A stretch of 64,000 nucleotides of DNA from an uncultured Bacteroidales bacterium (GCA_949296645.1 CASFPH010000022.1:1-64000); one strand, 5' to 3'; shown: positions 26,529 to 36,190, counted from the first letter of the stretch. The notes: generated by a model not told the origin, from the letters alone. Program-made: numbers and translations.

Positions 26529-28724
26529 CTACTTGATGTAGAAAGGCCAGTGTATTCCGACTTTGAAAGCTCTCTGTGGACGGATATAATTGTATGCGGA
26601 AAAATATTCCGAGTTGAACCAGTTCTGCGATGCGTTTACATATTTCACGAATATGCTGGCACGTTTCCACTGGAGGTTTACAAACAGATCCACGTATGGA
26701 TTGTTGCCGTATTTCTCTATGTTCTGTGTCTTGAAGACGCCGAGTGCCGGATCATATGATGGTACATAGTATTCTGTGTTGAATATGGCGCTGGCGCCCA
26801 GCTGGGCTTTAAGTACATTCCTTACAAGTTCGAATTCGAGATAATATCTCAAATTCAGCGTAAGGAGCGGCAGCGGCAGGACATTGTTGTCCGATGACAT
26901 CTGGAAAAGCGCCTGGTTGTCAAGATGCAGTTTCCATAATGTAAAATTCTTCTTGAGGTAGGCTGACATTATACTTACCGGTACGTTGTGCTGGTGTATT
27001 GTACCTTCCGTATCATAATAGGTCATGCCGTCGACAAGCCTGTAGCCGAAGAATGCTTCTATCCTGTACCTCGGAACAGTCAGAGTGCCTTCTATTCCGG
27101 TAGTGGTTACTTTGGAAAAATTGTTGCTCCACCTGTGGTGATTGGTGTAAAGGTTGTTTGAGAACCAGTCTGGACGTCTTCCAGAGAGCAGGAATCTGGC
27201 ATTGAGATGGATTCCTCTCGGAATCGGGTAGAAAGACAGCCTTGCATCGGCCTTTATGTTGAAATCGTTTACATTGTATCCGGCGAAGAAATATTCAGCG
27301 AATCCGTTCCAGGCAAAATATTTTCTGAACTGTCCTGAAGCGCCTGCATATACGAACATGTTGTTGTAGTTGTATGTGCCTGACCTGTTGAAAAAGAAAT
27401 CCGGGTTGAATGCATAGTTCCTTATATACTGATGTCCTACTCCCCCGTCGATTTTGGACAATATGGCTTCTTTTGCCCACGGCTGCAGACGTATATACAG
27501 TTTGTTCTCTATGCTCATGACGCTTATGGAATCTGAACTGTTCGTGGGATGTATGTAGAATGCATTGTTGTAGAAATTCCTTCCCGTTTCGTCATCGGCG
27601 TCTATCTGGTCAGTGTATTTCTTTCCGTATGTCGAGAATTCCGCACTGTGGCCGAAATATGTGATCGTGCCTTCACCAACGGCAAGCGTATCACCTTTCC
27701 TCCATCTGATAGGAATCCCGTATGAATGGTTGAGGAAAACAGTGTTCCTTTTAAGTACGTTGCTTGCGCTTTCCAGGTTTACATCAGTCATCCTTACGTC
27801 CATAACCGTGTCTGTTATGAACCATGAGTCCGCTATACCTCCGTTTTCGGATCTTTTTACACCCTGATATATATATCCGGCATGCATCACATAACGTTTT
27901 CCAAGATAGTTTCCGGAGATTATGAACGTTCTGTTGTCGGTGTCCTCCCTTTTCAGCATTCCGTTTGAGCCGAAACGCTGATAAAGCACGCTGACATTGC
28001 CTTCAGGCGACAGATTCTGAGTGTGCAGGAACTTGACATTGCTTTCTTCCTTTTCCTTGTTCGCAAAAAGAGTCCCCCAATAGGCCAGTTCGGTATAAGG
28101 AGTTTTTGTGTTATAGAAAGGCAGCGTTTCCGGGGTGTAGGAGTATACCGTGTACGGGTCGAAGTATTTGAAATCACGGTTTTCCTCTCGCTTGAAATAG
28201 TTTGCGGACATTGTAGGCGAACCTATAACACCGAGATAAACAGCATCCGCATCCTTTTTAAGGAATGGATATTCGGTGAAGTTGTAGTTGAAACTGGTAT
28301 CGTGTTCTATGAACTTCACGTTGTTGAGGTATCTGTCATTATTCCATACGAACATCCTTTCGTATTTCATGGAGTCAGGTACAATGTATGTCTCAAGAAT
28401 CCTCGGCCTTGCAGCCCTGATACTGTCCTTGATATATCTTATGCTGTCTTTGACATATCTTATGCTGTCCCTTTTAGCAATCCTGAGTTCGCGCTTCGAC
28501 AATATTTTCCGTGTCGAATCCGCAATTGCGGAAGTGTCGCCGGAGGCTGTACTGTCCTGTACCGTAGTGGCGGCAATTACGGAGTCCTTTGTGACAATGG
28601 TGTCCACGGTTGTCATTATGGTCCGGACAAACGTTCCGCCCTGTTCCTTTGCCGAAATATTTACTGCAAAGAAGAACAGTACAAGCACCGAAATGAAAGA
28701 TATTTTCGTAAAATTCAAATTCAT
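26529..28724 (-). CDS. Putative outer-membrane porin (Bacteroidota family)
   Basis: About 731 residues from ATG 28724, with a signal sequence (ISFISVLVLFFFAVNISA). An Arg/Asp/Ser/Ile-rich repeat (RDSIRYVKDSIRYIKDSI) follows. The rest is an alternating aromatic/polar beta-strand pattern to a C-terminal aromatic-rich end (HWPFYIK), typical of a beta-barrel. It matches the Bacteroidota putative porin family (DUF/PF14121-like, from memory). The longer frame starts with TTG at 28736 and overlaps a -7 element, so I reject that start. The transglycosylase follows closely and is probably cotranscribed. Confidence 0.82.
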   Translation of the reverse strand: MNLNFTKISFISVLVLFFFAVNISAKEQGGTFVRTIMTTVDTIVTKDSVIAATTVQDSTASGDTSAIADSTRKILSKRELRIAKRDSIRYVKDSIRYIKDSIRAARPRILETYIVPDSMKYERMFVWNNDRYLNNVKFIEHDTSFNYNFTEYPFLKKDADAVYLGVIGSPTMSANYFKREENRDFKYFDPYTVYSYTPETLPFYNTKTPYTELAYWGTLFANKEKEESNVKFLHTQNLSPEGNVSVLYQRFGSNGMLKREDTDNRTFIISGNYLGKRYVMHAGYIYQGVKRSENGGIADSWFITDTVMDVRMTDVNLESASNVLKRNTVFLNHSYGIPIRWRKGDTLAVGEGTITYFGHSAEFSTYGKKYTDQIDADDETGRNFYNNAFYIHPTNSSDSISVMSIENKLYIRLQPWAKEAILSKIDGGVGHQYIRNYAFNPDFFFNRSGTYNYNNMFVYAGASGQFRKYFAWNGFAEYFFAGYNVNDFNIKADARLSFYPIPRGIHLNARFLLSGRRPDWFSNNLYTNHHRWSNNFSKVTTTGIEGTLTVPRYRIEAFFGYRLVDGMTYYDTEGTIHQHNVPVSIMSAYLKKNFTLWKLHLDNQALFQMSSDNNVLPLPLLTLNLRYYLEFELVRNVLKAQLGASAIFNTEYYVPSYDPALGVFKTQNIEKYGNNPYVDLFVNLQWKRASIFVKYVNASQNWFNSEYFSAYNYIRPQRAFKVGIHWPFYIK

Positions 28725-28733
28725 ATCAAACGA

Positions 28734-28756
28734 CAAAGATAAATATTCTATATTTG
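28734..28756. promoter_or_regulatory. Divergent -7 elements, porin and DUF486 genes
   Basis: The minus-strand TATCTTTG (28734-28741) faces the porin gene. The plus-strand TATATTTG (28749-28756) faces the DUF486 gene, whose ATG is 22 bases downstream. The porin ATG is only about ten bases from its -7 element, so its leader would be very short. Confidence 0.45.
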
Positions 28757-28777
28757 CCGACCAAAATTGAGTTTGAA

Positions 28778-29146
28778 ATGAAAGGGTTGTACACTATTAT
28801 TTTTCTCATTATCTCGAATGTTTTCATGACATTTGCGTGGTACGGTCATCTTAAGTTGCAGGAGATGAAGATTTCCACAAACTGGCCGCTTGCTCTGGTC
28901 GTACTGTTTTCATGGGGTATCGCGCTTTTTGAATATTCTTTCCAGATTCCTGCCAACAGAATAGGATTTGTGGGTAACGGCGGACCTTTTACACTGATGC
29001 AGTTGAAGGTGATTCAGGAAGTCATTACATTGATAATATTCTCTGTCTTCACGATAGTCTTCTTCAAGGGAGAATCTCTCCAGTGGAATCATTTCGTGGC
29101 TTTCGGACTGCTGATACTGGCCGTCTATTTCGTTTTCATGAAGTAG
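28778..29146 (+). CDS. DUF486 (DMT-superfamily-like) small membrane protein
   Basis: A 122-residue protein with four predicted helices. It matches the DUF486 family by length and by the motifs MTFAWYGHLK, WGIALFEYSFQIPANRIG and FTLMQLKVIQE. The family is related to small multidrug transporters but has no proven substrate. The ATG at 28778 is chosen; the longer frame begins with TTG inside the -7 element. Confidence 0.88.
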   Translation: MKGLYTIIFLIISNVFMTFAWYGHLKLQEMKISTNWPLALVVLFSWGIALFEYSFQIPANRIGFVGNGGPFTLMQLKVIQEVITLIIFSVFTIVFFKGESLQWNHFVAFGLLILAVYFVFMK

Positions 29147-29199
29147 GATTTTTCATTCATATAAATTTTTTCAAAATTATTAAATTCGGCAAGTTTCGC

Positions 29200-29207
29200 T
29201 ATCTTTG
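29200..29207 (+). promoter_or_regulatory. Putative -7 element of the histidine utilisation operon
   Basis: TATCTTTG lies 88 bases before the ftcD start. The intervening leader is AT-rich and shows no clear operator palindrome. No perfect TTTG is seen at the -33 position. Confidence 0.45.
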
Positions 29208-29295
29208 TAAGATATGCAATTGATTTAAGGGAAAAATCGATTGAGGTTGTTACTATAGTAGATTAAAGTATCATCAATATAAATTAAAAGAGATA

Positions 29296-30996
29296 ATGAA
29301 CAGAAGATTGGTAGAATGCGTCCCTAATTTCAGCGAAGGACGCGATATGGCTGTTATAGATCAGATTACAGCGGAAATCAAATCGGTTGAAGGTGTTTCA
29401 CTGCTCAATGTGGATCCTGGATTCGCTACTAACAGGACAGTAGTGACATTCATCGGAGAGCCTGAAGTCGTTTGTGAAGCCGCATTCAAGGCGGTAAGGA
29501 AGGCTCAGGAACTTATAGATATGAGGGGTCATCACGGAGAACATCCGCGTATGGGCGCTACAGACGTTTGTCCGCTTGTTCCTGTTGCGAACATAACGAT
29601 GGAAGAGACCGTTGAATATGCAAGGGCTCTTGCAAAAAGAGTGGGCGAGGAGCTTTCAATCCCTGTTTACTGTTATGAATCCGCAGCTTCTTCACCTGCA
29701 AGGAAGAATCTTGCAGTCGTAAGGGCAGGTGAATATGAAGGCCTTGCAAAGAAATTCGAAGACCCGAACATGCAGCCTGATTTCGGACCTGCAGTGTTGG
29801 ACGAATCGGTTGCCAAGAGCGGTGCTACAGCAGTCGGAGCAAGGGATTTCCTTCTCGCAGTCAACTACAACCTGAATACCACTTCCACAAGAAGGGCCAA
29901 TGCGATAGCATTCGACGTACGTGAAAAGGGCCGTCCTAAGAGGGAAGGTAATCCGATTACCGGCAAAAAGGTGGTAGATGAAAACGGCAAGGTAGTATAT
30001 ATACCGGGTACGCTTAAAGGTACAAAAGCAATCGGATGGTTCATAGATGAATACGGGATAGCCCAGGTTTCAATGAATATCACCGACATGTATGCAACAC
30101 CGCTGCATATTGCATTTGAGGAGGTATGTTCAAAGGCTGCAGCAAGGGGTGTCCGTGTTACCGGCACTGAAATAGTCGGTCTCGTGCCGAAGAAAGTGCT
30201 TATCGATGCAGGTAAATATTTCCTTGCGAAGCAGCACCGTTCTGCAGGTATCGCCGAGAGCGAAATCATCAAGATCGCTGTAAAATCACTCGGACTTGAC
30301 GATCTCTGTCCGTTCAAGGCTGAAGAAAAGGTAATAGAATACCTGATCGCCGACAAGAGCAGGAAACTTGTCGACATGACATGTACAGGTTTCGCTGAAG
30401 AGACGGCAAGCGAATCACCGGCTCCTGGCGGCGGATCGGTTGCCGCATACATGGGTTCGCTCGGAGCGGCTCTAGGTACGATGGTGGCGAACCTTTCAGC
30501 TCACAAGCCGGGCTGGGATGACAAGTGGGATTTCTTCGCAAAATATGCTGAAGAAGGCCACGCTATAATGGATGAGCTTATCCATCTCGTAGATGAGGAT
30601 ACGGCTGCATTCAACAAGATCATGGCTGTGTTCGGCATGCCTAAATCCACTCCTGAAGAAAAAGCCGCAAGGGCGGAAGCCATGGAAGCTGCGACACTGT
30701 ACGCTACACAGGTTCCTTTGAAGACAATGAAATGCGCATTCAAGGCGTTCAGCATGCTTTCGGCAATGGTTGAGCACGGTAATCCTAATTCAATCTCCGA
30801 TGCGGGCGTAGGTGCGCTTGCGGCAAGGGCGGCCGTTCTGGGCGCAATGCTCAACGTGAAGATCAACGCCGCAGGTCTCAAGGACCGTGAAGCGGCAGAC
30901 AGACTCGTTGCCGAAGCAAATGAGATAGCTGCCAAAGCAAACGCTCTTGAGGCTGAACTGATGGAGAAAGTTGAAAAGGTAATAGCAGGAAACTAA
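29296..30996 (+). CDS. ftcD: Bifunctional glutamate formimidoyltransferase / formimidoyl-THF cyclodeaminase
   Basis: A 566-residue fusion. Residues 1 to about 330 match the formiminotransferase (start RLVECVPNFSEGRD, then HHGEHPRMGATDVCPLVPV). The last 200 residues match FchA cyclodeaminase (ASESPAPGGGSVAAYMGSLGAALG). The first half moves the formimino group of N-formimino-L-glutamate to tetrahydrofolate, releasing glutamate. The second closes it to 5,10-methenyl-THF with loss of ammonia. It completes histidine degradation together with the three hut genes downstream, from which it is separated by only 20 bases. Confidence 0.95.
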   Translation: MNRRLVECVPNFSEGRDMAVIDQITAEIKSVEGVSLLNVDPGFATNRTVVTFIGEPEVVCEAAFKAVRKAQELIDMRGHHGEHPRMGATDVCPLVPVANITMEETVEYARALAKRVGEELSIPVYCYESAASSPARKNLAVVRAGEYEGLAKKFEDPNMQPDFGPAVLDESVAKSGATAVGARDFLLAVNYNLNTTSTRRANAIAFDVREKGRPKREGNPITGKKVVDENGKVVYIPGTLKGTKAIGWFIDEYGIAQVSMNITDMYATPLHIAFEEVCSKAAARGVRVTGTEIVGLVPKKVLIDAGKYFLAKQHRSAGIAESEIIKIAVKSLGLDDLCPFKAEEKVIEYLIADKSRKLVDMTCTGFAEETASESPAPGGGSVAAYMGSLGAALGTMVANLSAHKPGWDDKWDFFAKYAEEGHAIMDELIHLVDEDTAAFNKIMAVFGMPKSTPEEKAARAEAMEAATLYATQVPLKTMKCAFKAFSMLSAMVEHGNPNSISDAGVGALAARAAVLGAMLNVKINAAGLKDREAADRLVAEANEIAAKANALEAELMEKVEKVIAGN

Positions 30997-31016
30997 TTGA
31001 TGAAAAAACTTATATT

Positions 31017-33032
31017 ATGGCAGAATTAACTGAATTCCAGAAAGAAATACTGGCAGGTATTCCAGATGTGCTGCCACCTCTGAAACCGTATGACAAGGAG
31101 GTGAACCATGCGCCGAAAAGAAAGGATATCCTGACACCTGAACAGAAAAAGCTTGCTCTCAGAAACGCGCTGAGATATTTCGACCCGAAGCACCATGCAA
31201 TGCTGATACCTGAATTCATGGATGAACTGAAGAGATACGGCCGCATATACATGTACAGGCTCAGACCTGACTACAGGATATATGCGCGTCCTATCGAGGA
31301 GTATCCTTACAAATCGAAGCAGGCAGCGGCTATCATGCTCATGATCAACAACAACCTCGACCATGCGGTGGCACAGCACCCTCATGAACTCATCACCTAC
31401 GGCGGAAACGGTGCGGTGTTCCAGAACTGGGCACAATACAGGCTTACCATGCAGCTTCTCGCCACAATGACGGACGAACAGACTCTGGTAATGTACTCCG
31501 GCCATCCTCTTGGACTCTTTCCTTCACACAAGAATGCGCCGAGGGTAATCGTTACGAACGGTATGGTGATTCCAAACTATTCGAAACCGGATGACTGGGA
31601 AAGATTCAACGCGCTCGGAGTGTCTCAGTATGGTCAGATGACAGCAGGTTCATACATGTATATCGGCCCTCAGGGAATCGTGCACGGAACGACAATCACC
31701 GTTCTCAATGCAGCCAGAAAGCAGGAAGGCAGCATGAACGCTTCATTGGGCGGAAAACTTTTCGTTTCTTCGGGTCTTGGAGGAATGTCGGGAGCTCAGC
31801 CTAAGGCCGCAGTCATAGCAGGTGTTGTAGGTGTGGTTGCCGAAATAAACCCTAAGGCCGTGCATACACGCCATTCACAGGGGTGGGTCGATGAAGTATA
31901 TACATCACTTGACGAACTCATGCCTCGTATCCGCAAGGCTGTTGCAGCAAAAGAGGCCGTTTCTCTTGCATACCAGGGCAATGTGGTGGATCTCTGGGAA
32001 AGACTTGTAGAGGAAGACATGAAGGTTGACCTCGGTTCTGACCAGACTTCCCTGCATAATCCATGGGCAGGAGGTTACTATCCTGCAGGACACACTCTTG
32101 AAGAATCGAACGATATGATGGCCAACAATCCTGAAAAATTCAAGGAAGAGGTTCAGGCTACATTGAGAAGACATGTCGCTGCAATCAACAAGCTGACTGC
32201 AAAAGGCATGTACTTCTTCGATTACGGCAACGCATTCCTGCTCGAATCATCAAGGGCGGGCGCGGACATAATGAAGGCGGACGGAACGTTCAGATATCCT
32301 TCATACGTTCAGGATATAATGGGCCCTATGTTCTTCGACTACGGTTTCGGTCCGTTCAGATGGGTATGTACATCATGCAAGCCGGAAGACCTTGCAATGT
32401 CTGACAAACTCGCAACCGAAGTTCTTGAGGAAATTGCAAAGCATGCTCCTGAAGATATTCTCGGACAGCTCAACGACAATATTCACTGGATCAAGGAAGC
32501 CGGCAGAAACAAACTTGTGGTGGGTTCACAGGCACGTATCCTTTATGCAGACTGTGAAGGCCGTACGAAGATAGCCCTTGCTTTCAACAAGGCTATCAGG
32601 GAAGGTGTGATATCTGCTCCTATAGTTCTCGGACGTGACCATCACGACGTGTCAGGTACGGACTCTCCTTATAGGGAGACTTCTAATATCTATGACGGTT
32701 CAAGCTTTACAGCCGACATGGCCGTGCAGAATGTCATAGGAGACTCGTTCCGCGGTGCTACATGGGTATCTCTCCACAACGGCGGCGGATGCGGCTGGGG
32801 TGAAGTGATCAACGGCGGTTTCGGTATGGTGATCGACGGTTCCGAACAGGCGGAACGGAATATCCGCATGATGCTTCACTGGGATGTGAACAACGGTATT
32901 TCAAGGAGGAGCTGGGCGCGAAACAAAGGAGCGATGGATGCCATAAGACGCGAAATGGAGCGTACACCGGAACTTAAGGTAACCATGCCTAATCTTGTTG
33001 AGGATTCACTTATCGAAAATCTGGAATTCTAA
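31017..33032 (+). CDS. hutU: Urocanate hydratase
   Basis: A 671-residue urocanase that converts urocanate to 4-imidazolone-5-propanoate using tightly bound NAD+. Recognisable motifs are TYGGNGAVFQNWAQYRLTM, MYSGHPLGLFPS, SSGLGGMSGAQPKA (dinucleotide loop) and LHNGGGCGWGEV near the C-terminus. It is longer than the approximately 560-residue Proteobacterial enzymes, as is usual for the Bacteroidota form, with an N-terminal extension of about 100 residues. It lies second in the histidine operon. Confidence 0.95.
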   Translation: MAELTEFQKEILAGIPDVLPPLKPYDKEVNHAPKRKDILTPEQKKLALRNALRYFDPKHHAMLIPEFMDELKRYGRIYMYRLRPDYRIYARPIEEYPYKSKQAAAIMLMINNNLDHAVAQHPHELITYGGNGAVFQNWAQYRLTMQLLATMTDEQTLVMYSGHPLGLFPSHKNAPRVIVTNGMVIPNYSKPDDWERFNALGVSQYGQMTAGSYMYIGPQGIVHGTTITVLNAARKQEGSMNASLGGKLFVSSGLGGMSGAQPKAAVIAGVVGVVAEINPKAVHTRHSQGWVDEVYTSLDELMPRIRKAVAAKEAVSLAYQGNVVDLWERLVEEDMKVDLGSDQTSLHNPWAGGYYPAGHTLEESNDMMANNPEKFKEEVQATLRRHVAAINKLTAKGMYFFDYGNAFLLESSRAGADIMKADGTFRYPSYVQDIMGPMFFDYGFGPFRWVCTSCKPEDLAMSDKLATEVLEEIAKHAPEDILGQLNDNIHWIKEAGRNKLVVGSQARILYADCEGRTKIALAFNKAIREGVISAPIVLGRDHHDVSGTDSPYRETSNIYDGSSFTADMAVQNVIGDSFRGATWVSLHNGGGCGWGEVINGGFGMVIDGSEQAERNIRMMLHWDVNNGISRRSWARNKGAMDAIRREMERTPELKVTMPNLVEDSLIENLEF

Positions 33033-33042
33033 TTGACTGTGG

Positions 33043-33068
33043 ACGGGGGTGCCGTGCGGCACTCCCGT
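33043..33068 (+). terminator. Hairpin between hutU and hutH
   Basis: ACGGGGGTGCC and GGCACTCCCGT form an 11-bp stem with one G-U pair and a GTGC loop. Only a weak T tract follows. It could be a partial terminator that lowers hutHI expression, or a processing or stability element. Confidence 0.6.
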
Positions 33069-33115
33069 TTCCTGTTGTAAATATTTCAATATTTAATCGA
33101 CAATAAATCAAAATC

Positions 33116-34600
33116 ATGGAAATACATTATATATCCCCTGAAAGAATTACCGTGGAGCAGATTGCCCACGTTGTGGAAAGCGGAATGAAGATTGCCCTCA
33201 GCGAAGAGGCAAGAAAAAGAGTAGTGGAGTGCCGCGAATATCTTGACAAGAAAATAGAAACTTCGAAAGAACCTATTTACGGTATAACGACAGGATTCGG
33301 TTCTCTATGTAATGTGTCTATAGACAAGGATTCCCTTTCCGACCTTCAGAAGAATCTGGTGATGTCACATTCATGCGGAATGGGTGAGGAAGTTCCTTCT
33401 GAAATAGTGAAATACATGATTATCCTGAAGATACAGTCTCTCTGCTACGGATATTCCGGTGTACAGCTGTCGACTGTGGAAAGGCTTGTCGAATTTTTCA
33501 ACAGGAATATCACTCCTGTTGTCTATCAGCAGGGATCTCTCGGTGCTTCAGGTGACCTTGCGCCGCTGGCTAACATGTGTCTGCCACTTCTTGGATTGGG
33601 AGAAGTGAATATCGACGGAGAAAGAATCTCAGGCGAAGAGCTTAACAGAAGAATGGGCTGGGAGCCTGTAAGACTTGCTTCGAAGGAAGGTCTGGCCCTT
33701 CTCAACGGTACACAGTTCATGTCCGCATATTCCGTATGGAGCCTTATAAGGGCAAAACGTCTCTCCGCATGGGCTGACAGAATTGCCGCAATGAGCATCG
33801 ATGCATTCGACGGCAGGATCAGTCCCTTCCTTATGCCTATACATACCATACGTGCACATCAGGGACAGATAGATACTGCAAAGTGCATTTATGACCTCCT
33901 TCAGGGTTCTGAAATCATCGAAAGATACAAGGAGCATGTACAGGACCCGTACTCATTCAGATGCGTACCTCAGGTACACGGTGCCGTAAAGGATACGATA
34001 GCGCACGTGGAAAAGGTTGTTACAATCGAAATCAACAGTGCTACCGACAATCCTGTTGTAGTACCTGATGAGGATATGGTAATTTCCGGCGGTAACTTCC
34101 ACGGTGAGCCGCTTGCACTTGTGAACGATTTCCTTGCAATCTGCCTTTCCGAACTTGCAAGCATTTCCCAACAGAGAACATATCAGCTTATATCGGGCAA
34201 ACGTGGACTTCCTGCATTCCTCGTTGCGAAACCGGGTCTCAACAGCGGTTTCATGATTCCTCAGTATGCTGTTGCAGCAGTAGTAAGCCAGAACAAACAG
34301 CTTTCAACACCAGCTTCGGTAGATTCTATAGAGTCGTCACTCGGCCAGGAAGACCATGTTAGTATGGGTGCCAACGCAGCTACGAAATGTGCGAGAGTGG
34401 TTGTCAACACATACGAAGTGCTCGGTGTAGAACTTATGGTTTCAACACAGGCTCTCGAATTCAGACGTCCTCTCAAGAGTTCTCCGGCAATCGAAAAACT
34501 TTTCGAAGACTACAGGAAAGTCGTGCCGTTCGTGGATGTTGACAGGGTAATGTATACCGACATGGCAAAATCCGTCGAATTTATCAAGAACAACAACTGA
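33116..34600 (+). CDS. hutH: Histidine ammonia-lyase
   Basis: A 494-residue enzyme that deaminates L-histidine to trans-urocanate, the first step of the pathway. The autocatalytic MIO prosthetic group forms from Ala144-Ser145-Gly146 in the motif GSLGASGDLAPLANM. The N-terminal YGITTGFGSL and the later NSATDNPVV and SLGQEDHVSMGANAA segments are the other family hallmarks. Length is normal (about 500). It lies downstream of hutU and 15 bases before hutI. Confidence 0.97.
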   Translation: MEIHYISPERITVEQIAHVVESGMKIALSEEARKRVVECREYLDKKIETSKEPIYGITTGFGSLCNVSIDKDSLSDLQKNLVMSHSCGMGEEVPSEIVKYMIILKIQSLCYGYSGVQLSTVERLVEFFNRNITPVVYQQGSLGASGDLAPLANMCLPLLGLGEVNIDGERISGEELNRRMGWEPVRLASKEGLALLNGTQFMSAYSVWSLIRAKRLSAWADRIAAMSIDAFDGRISPFLMPIHTIRAHQGQIDTAKCIYDLLQGSEIIERYKEHVQDPYSFRCVPQVHGAVKDTIAHVEKVVTIEINSATDNPVVVPDEDMVISGGNFHGEPLALVNDFLAICLSELASISQQRTYQLISGKRGLPAFLVAKPGLNSGFMIPQYAVAAVVSQNKQLSTPASVDSIESSLGQEDHVSMGANAATKCARVVVNTYEVLGVELMVSTQALEFRRPLKSSPAIEKLFEDYRKVVPFVDVDRVMYTDMAKSVEFIKNNN

Positions 34601-34615
34601 ACCCAGAATTAACAG

Positions 34616-35869
34616 ATGAAGCATATCTATACAAACATAAAATCGCTGATGGGGGTTTACGAGACCCCCGTCATGCGTCTGAAAGGCAAGCAGATGGCTG
34701 TCGTTCCTGAAATACGTGACGCATATCTCGTGGTGGAAGACGGCGTTGTGGCCGGATACGGTGCCATGAAGGATATGCCGGCCGAAATCTCTGCCGTGAT
34801 TGCCGCTCCGTCCGCAGATGCGGTTGTCGAGGACCTTTCTGGTCGTTTTGTTTTCCCTGCATTCGCCGATTCGCATACCCATATCGTGTATGCAGGCAGC
34901 AGAGAGACCGAATATGAAGACAAGATACGCGGATTGTCATACGTGGAGATAGCGAAGAGGGGAGGAGGTATCCTCAATTCCGCTGACCTGCTCCACAGAA
35001 CTTCCGAAGACGAGCTTTACGAGACTGCAATGCAGCGTCTCCACCAGTGTGTTGAAGGCGGTACAGGTGCGATTGAGATAAAGAGCGGTTACGGCCTTTC
35101 GACCGAGGACGAGCTCAAGATGCTCCGTGTCATCAGAAGGATGAAGGAGACTGCACCTATCGCCGTAAAGAGCAACTTCCTTGCCGCCCATGCGTTCCCG
35201 CGCAATTTTTCCGACAACCATGACGGTTATGTGGACCTTATCGTCAACGAGATGATTCCGCTTGTGGCCAAAGAAGGACTGGCGGATTTCATAGACGTGT
35301 TCTGCGATGAAGGATTCTTCACGGTGGAACAGACGGCACGCATGCTTGAAGCCGGTGCGAAATACGGCATGAGGCCGAAAATCCATGCGAACGAGCTCGC
35401 CCTTTCAGGCGGTATTCAGGTAGGGGTGAAATATGATGCCCTCTCCGTTGACCACCTTGAATATGTAGGCAAGGCCGAAAGGGATGTCTTGCGTGACAGC
35501 AATACCATGGCAACCGCATTGCCCGGAGCCGCGTTCTTCCTCGGAATGCCTTATTCTCCGGTACGCGAGATGATAGACGACGGACTTTCCGTTGCCCTCG
35601 CTTCAGACTTCAATCCTGGTTCATCGCCTTCCGCAAGCATGAAGTTCGTGCTCTCCCTTGCATCCATAAAGATGAAACTGACTCCGTCCGAGGCTCTCAA
35701 TGCCGCAACCGTTAACGGTGCATACGCACTCGGACTTGCCGGTACACACGGACAGATTTCAAAAGGACTCAAGGCTAACTTCGTGATAACCAAGCCGATG
35801 CCTTCCTTCGCTTATTTCTCCTACTCTTATACGGAGAATCTGATCGAGAAGGTAGTGGTAAACAAGTAA
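34616..35869 (+). CDS. hutI: Imidazolonepropionase
   Basis: A 417-residue amidohydrolase that opens imidazolonepropionate to N-formimino-L-glutamate. The metal-binding HxH is in ADSHTHIVYAG. GAIEIKSGYGLS, AAHAFP, KIHANELA and LASDFNPGS (terminal metal-ligand Asp) follow in family order. It closes the gap between hutU and ftcD, so all four steps from histidine to glutamate are encoded in this 6.6-kb run. A large hairpin just after the stop probably ends the transcript. Confidence 0.95.
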   Translation: MKHIYTNIKSLMGVYETPVMRLKGKQMAVVPEIRDAYLVVEDGVVAGYGAMKDMPAEISAVIAAPSADAVVEDLSGRFVFPAFADSHTHIVYAGSRETEYEDKIRGLSYVEIAKRGGGILNSADLLHRTSEDELYETAMQRLHQCVEGGTGAIEIKSGYGLSTEDELKMLRVIRRMKETAPIAVKSNFLAAHAFPRNFSDNHDGYVDLIVNEMIPLVAKEGLADFIDVFCDEGFFTVEQTARMLEAGAKYGMRPKIHANELALSGGIQVGVKYDALSVDHLEYVGKAERDVLRDSNTMATALPGAAFFLGMPYSPVREMIDDGLSVALASDFNPGSSPSASMKFVLSLASIKMKLTPSEALNAATVNGAYALGLAGTHGQISKGLKANFVITKPMPSFAYFSYSYTENLIEKVVVNK

Positions 35870-35880
35870 ATAACCTATTG

Positions 35881-35941
35881 TCAGCGATATAAGCGGAGAT
35901 TTCCGATGAATCCACCGGTTTTTCTCCGTATATATCGCTGA
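35881..35941 (+). terminator. Long hairpin after hutI
   Basis: A 19-bp stem (17 pairs matched), from TCAGCGATATAAGCGGAGA to TCTCCGTATATATCGCTGA, with a 23-base loop. It is followed by AAAATTCTTTTAAG, which is not a clean T tract. It probably terminates or protects the hut mRNA, and it also marks the edge of the repeat block. Confidence 0.55.
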
Positions 35942-35972
35942 AAATTCTTTTAAGTCTTTATTAAATTTTCTG

Positions 35973-36190
35973 AAATCTCCAGAACTCGCCTTAAAAAACA
36001 CCCGAAATCCAGGCGAGTCCGTAGGAGCTCTCCTTAGCAATCGGTTTATTTTCAGATAGTTCCGTGCAAAGTCGATTACACACTCGATTTGGAAAGTCGA
36101 TTACACACTCGATTTGGCCTCAAAAACGCAAGATGCCTCAGAGTGCCTTCTAACTGCGATTGGTTCAGTTTTTCTTCTGCGGATGCGGTC
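35973..36190. repeat. Interspersed repeat, copy B1
   Basis: A diverged, 5'-truncated copy of the A repeats. The conserved hairpin reads ACTCGCCT / AGGCGAGT around CACCCGAAATCC. A 25-bp stretch containing GTCGATTACACACTCG is duplicated in tandem (36068-36092 and 36093-36117). Like the A block it lies between convergent genes. Confidence 0.75.

Noticed and set aside
26523..26670. N-terminal extension of the transglycosylase to GTG 26670
   Set aside because: It lies wholly inside the porin coding region in another frame and precedes the natural membrane helix.
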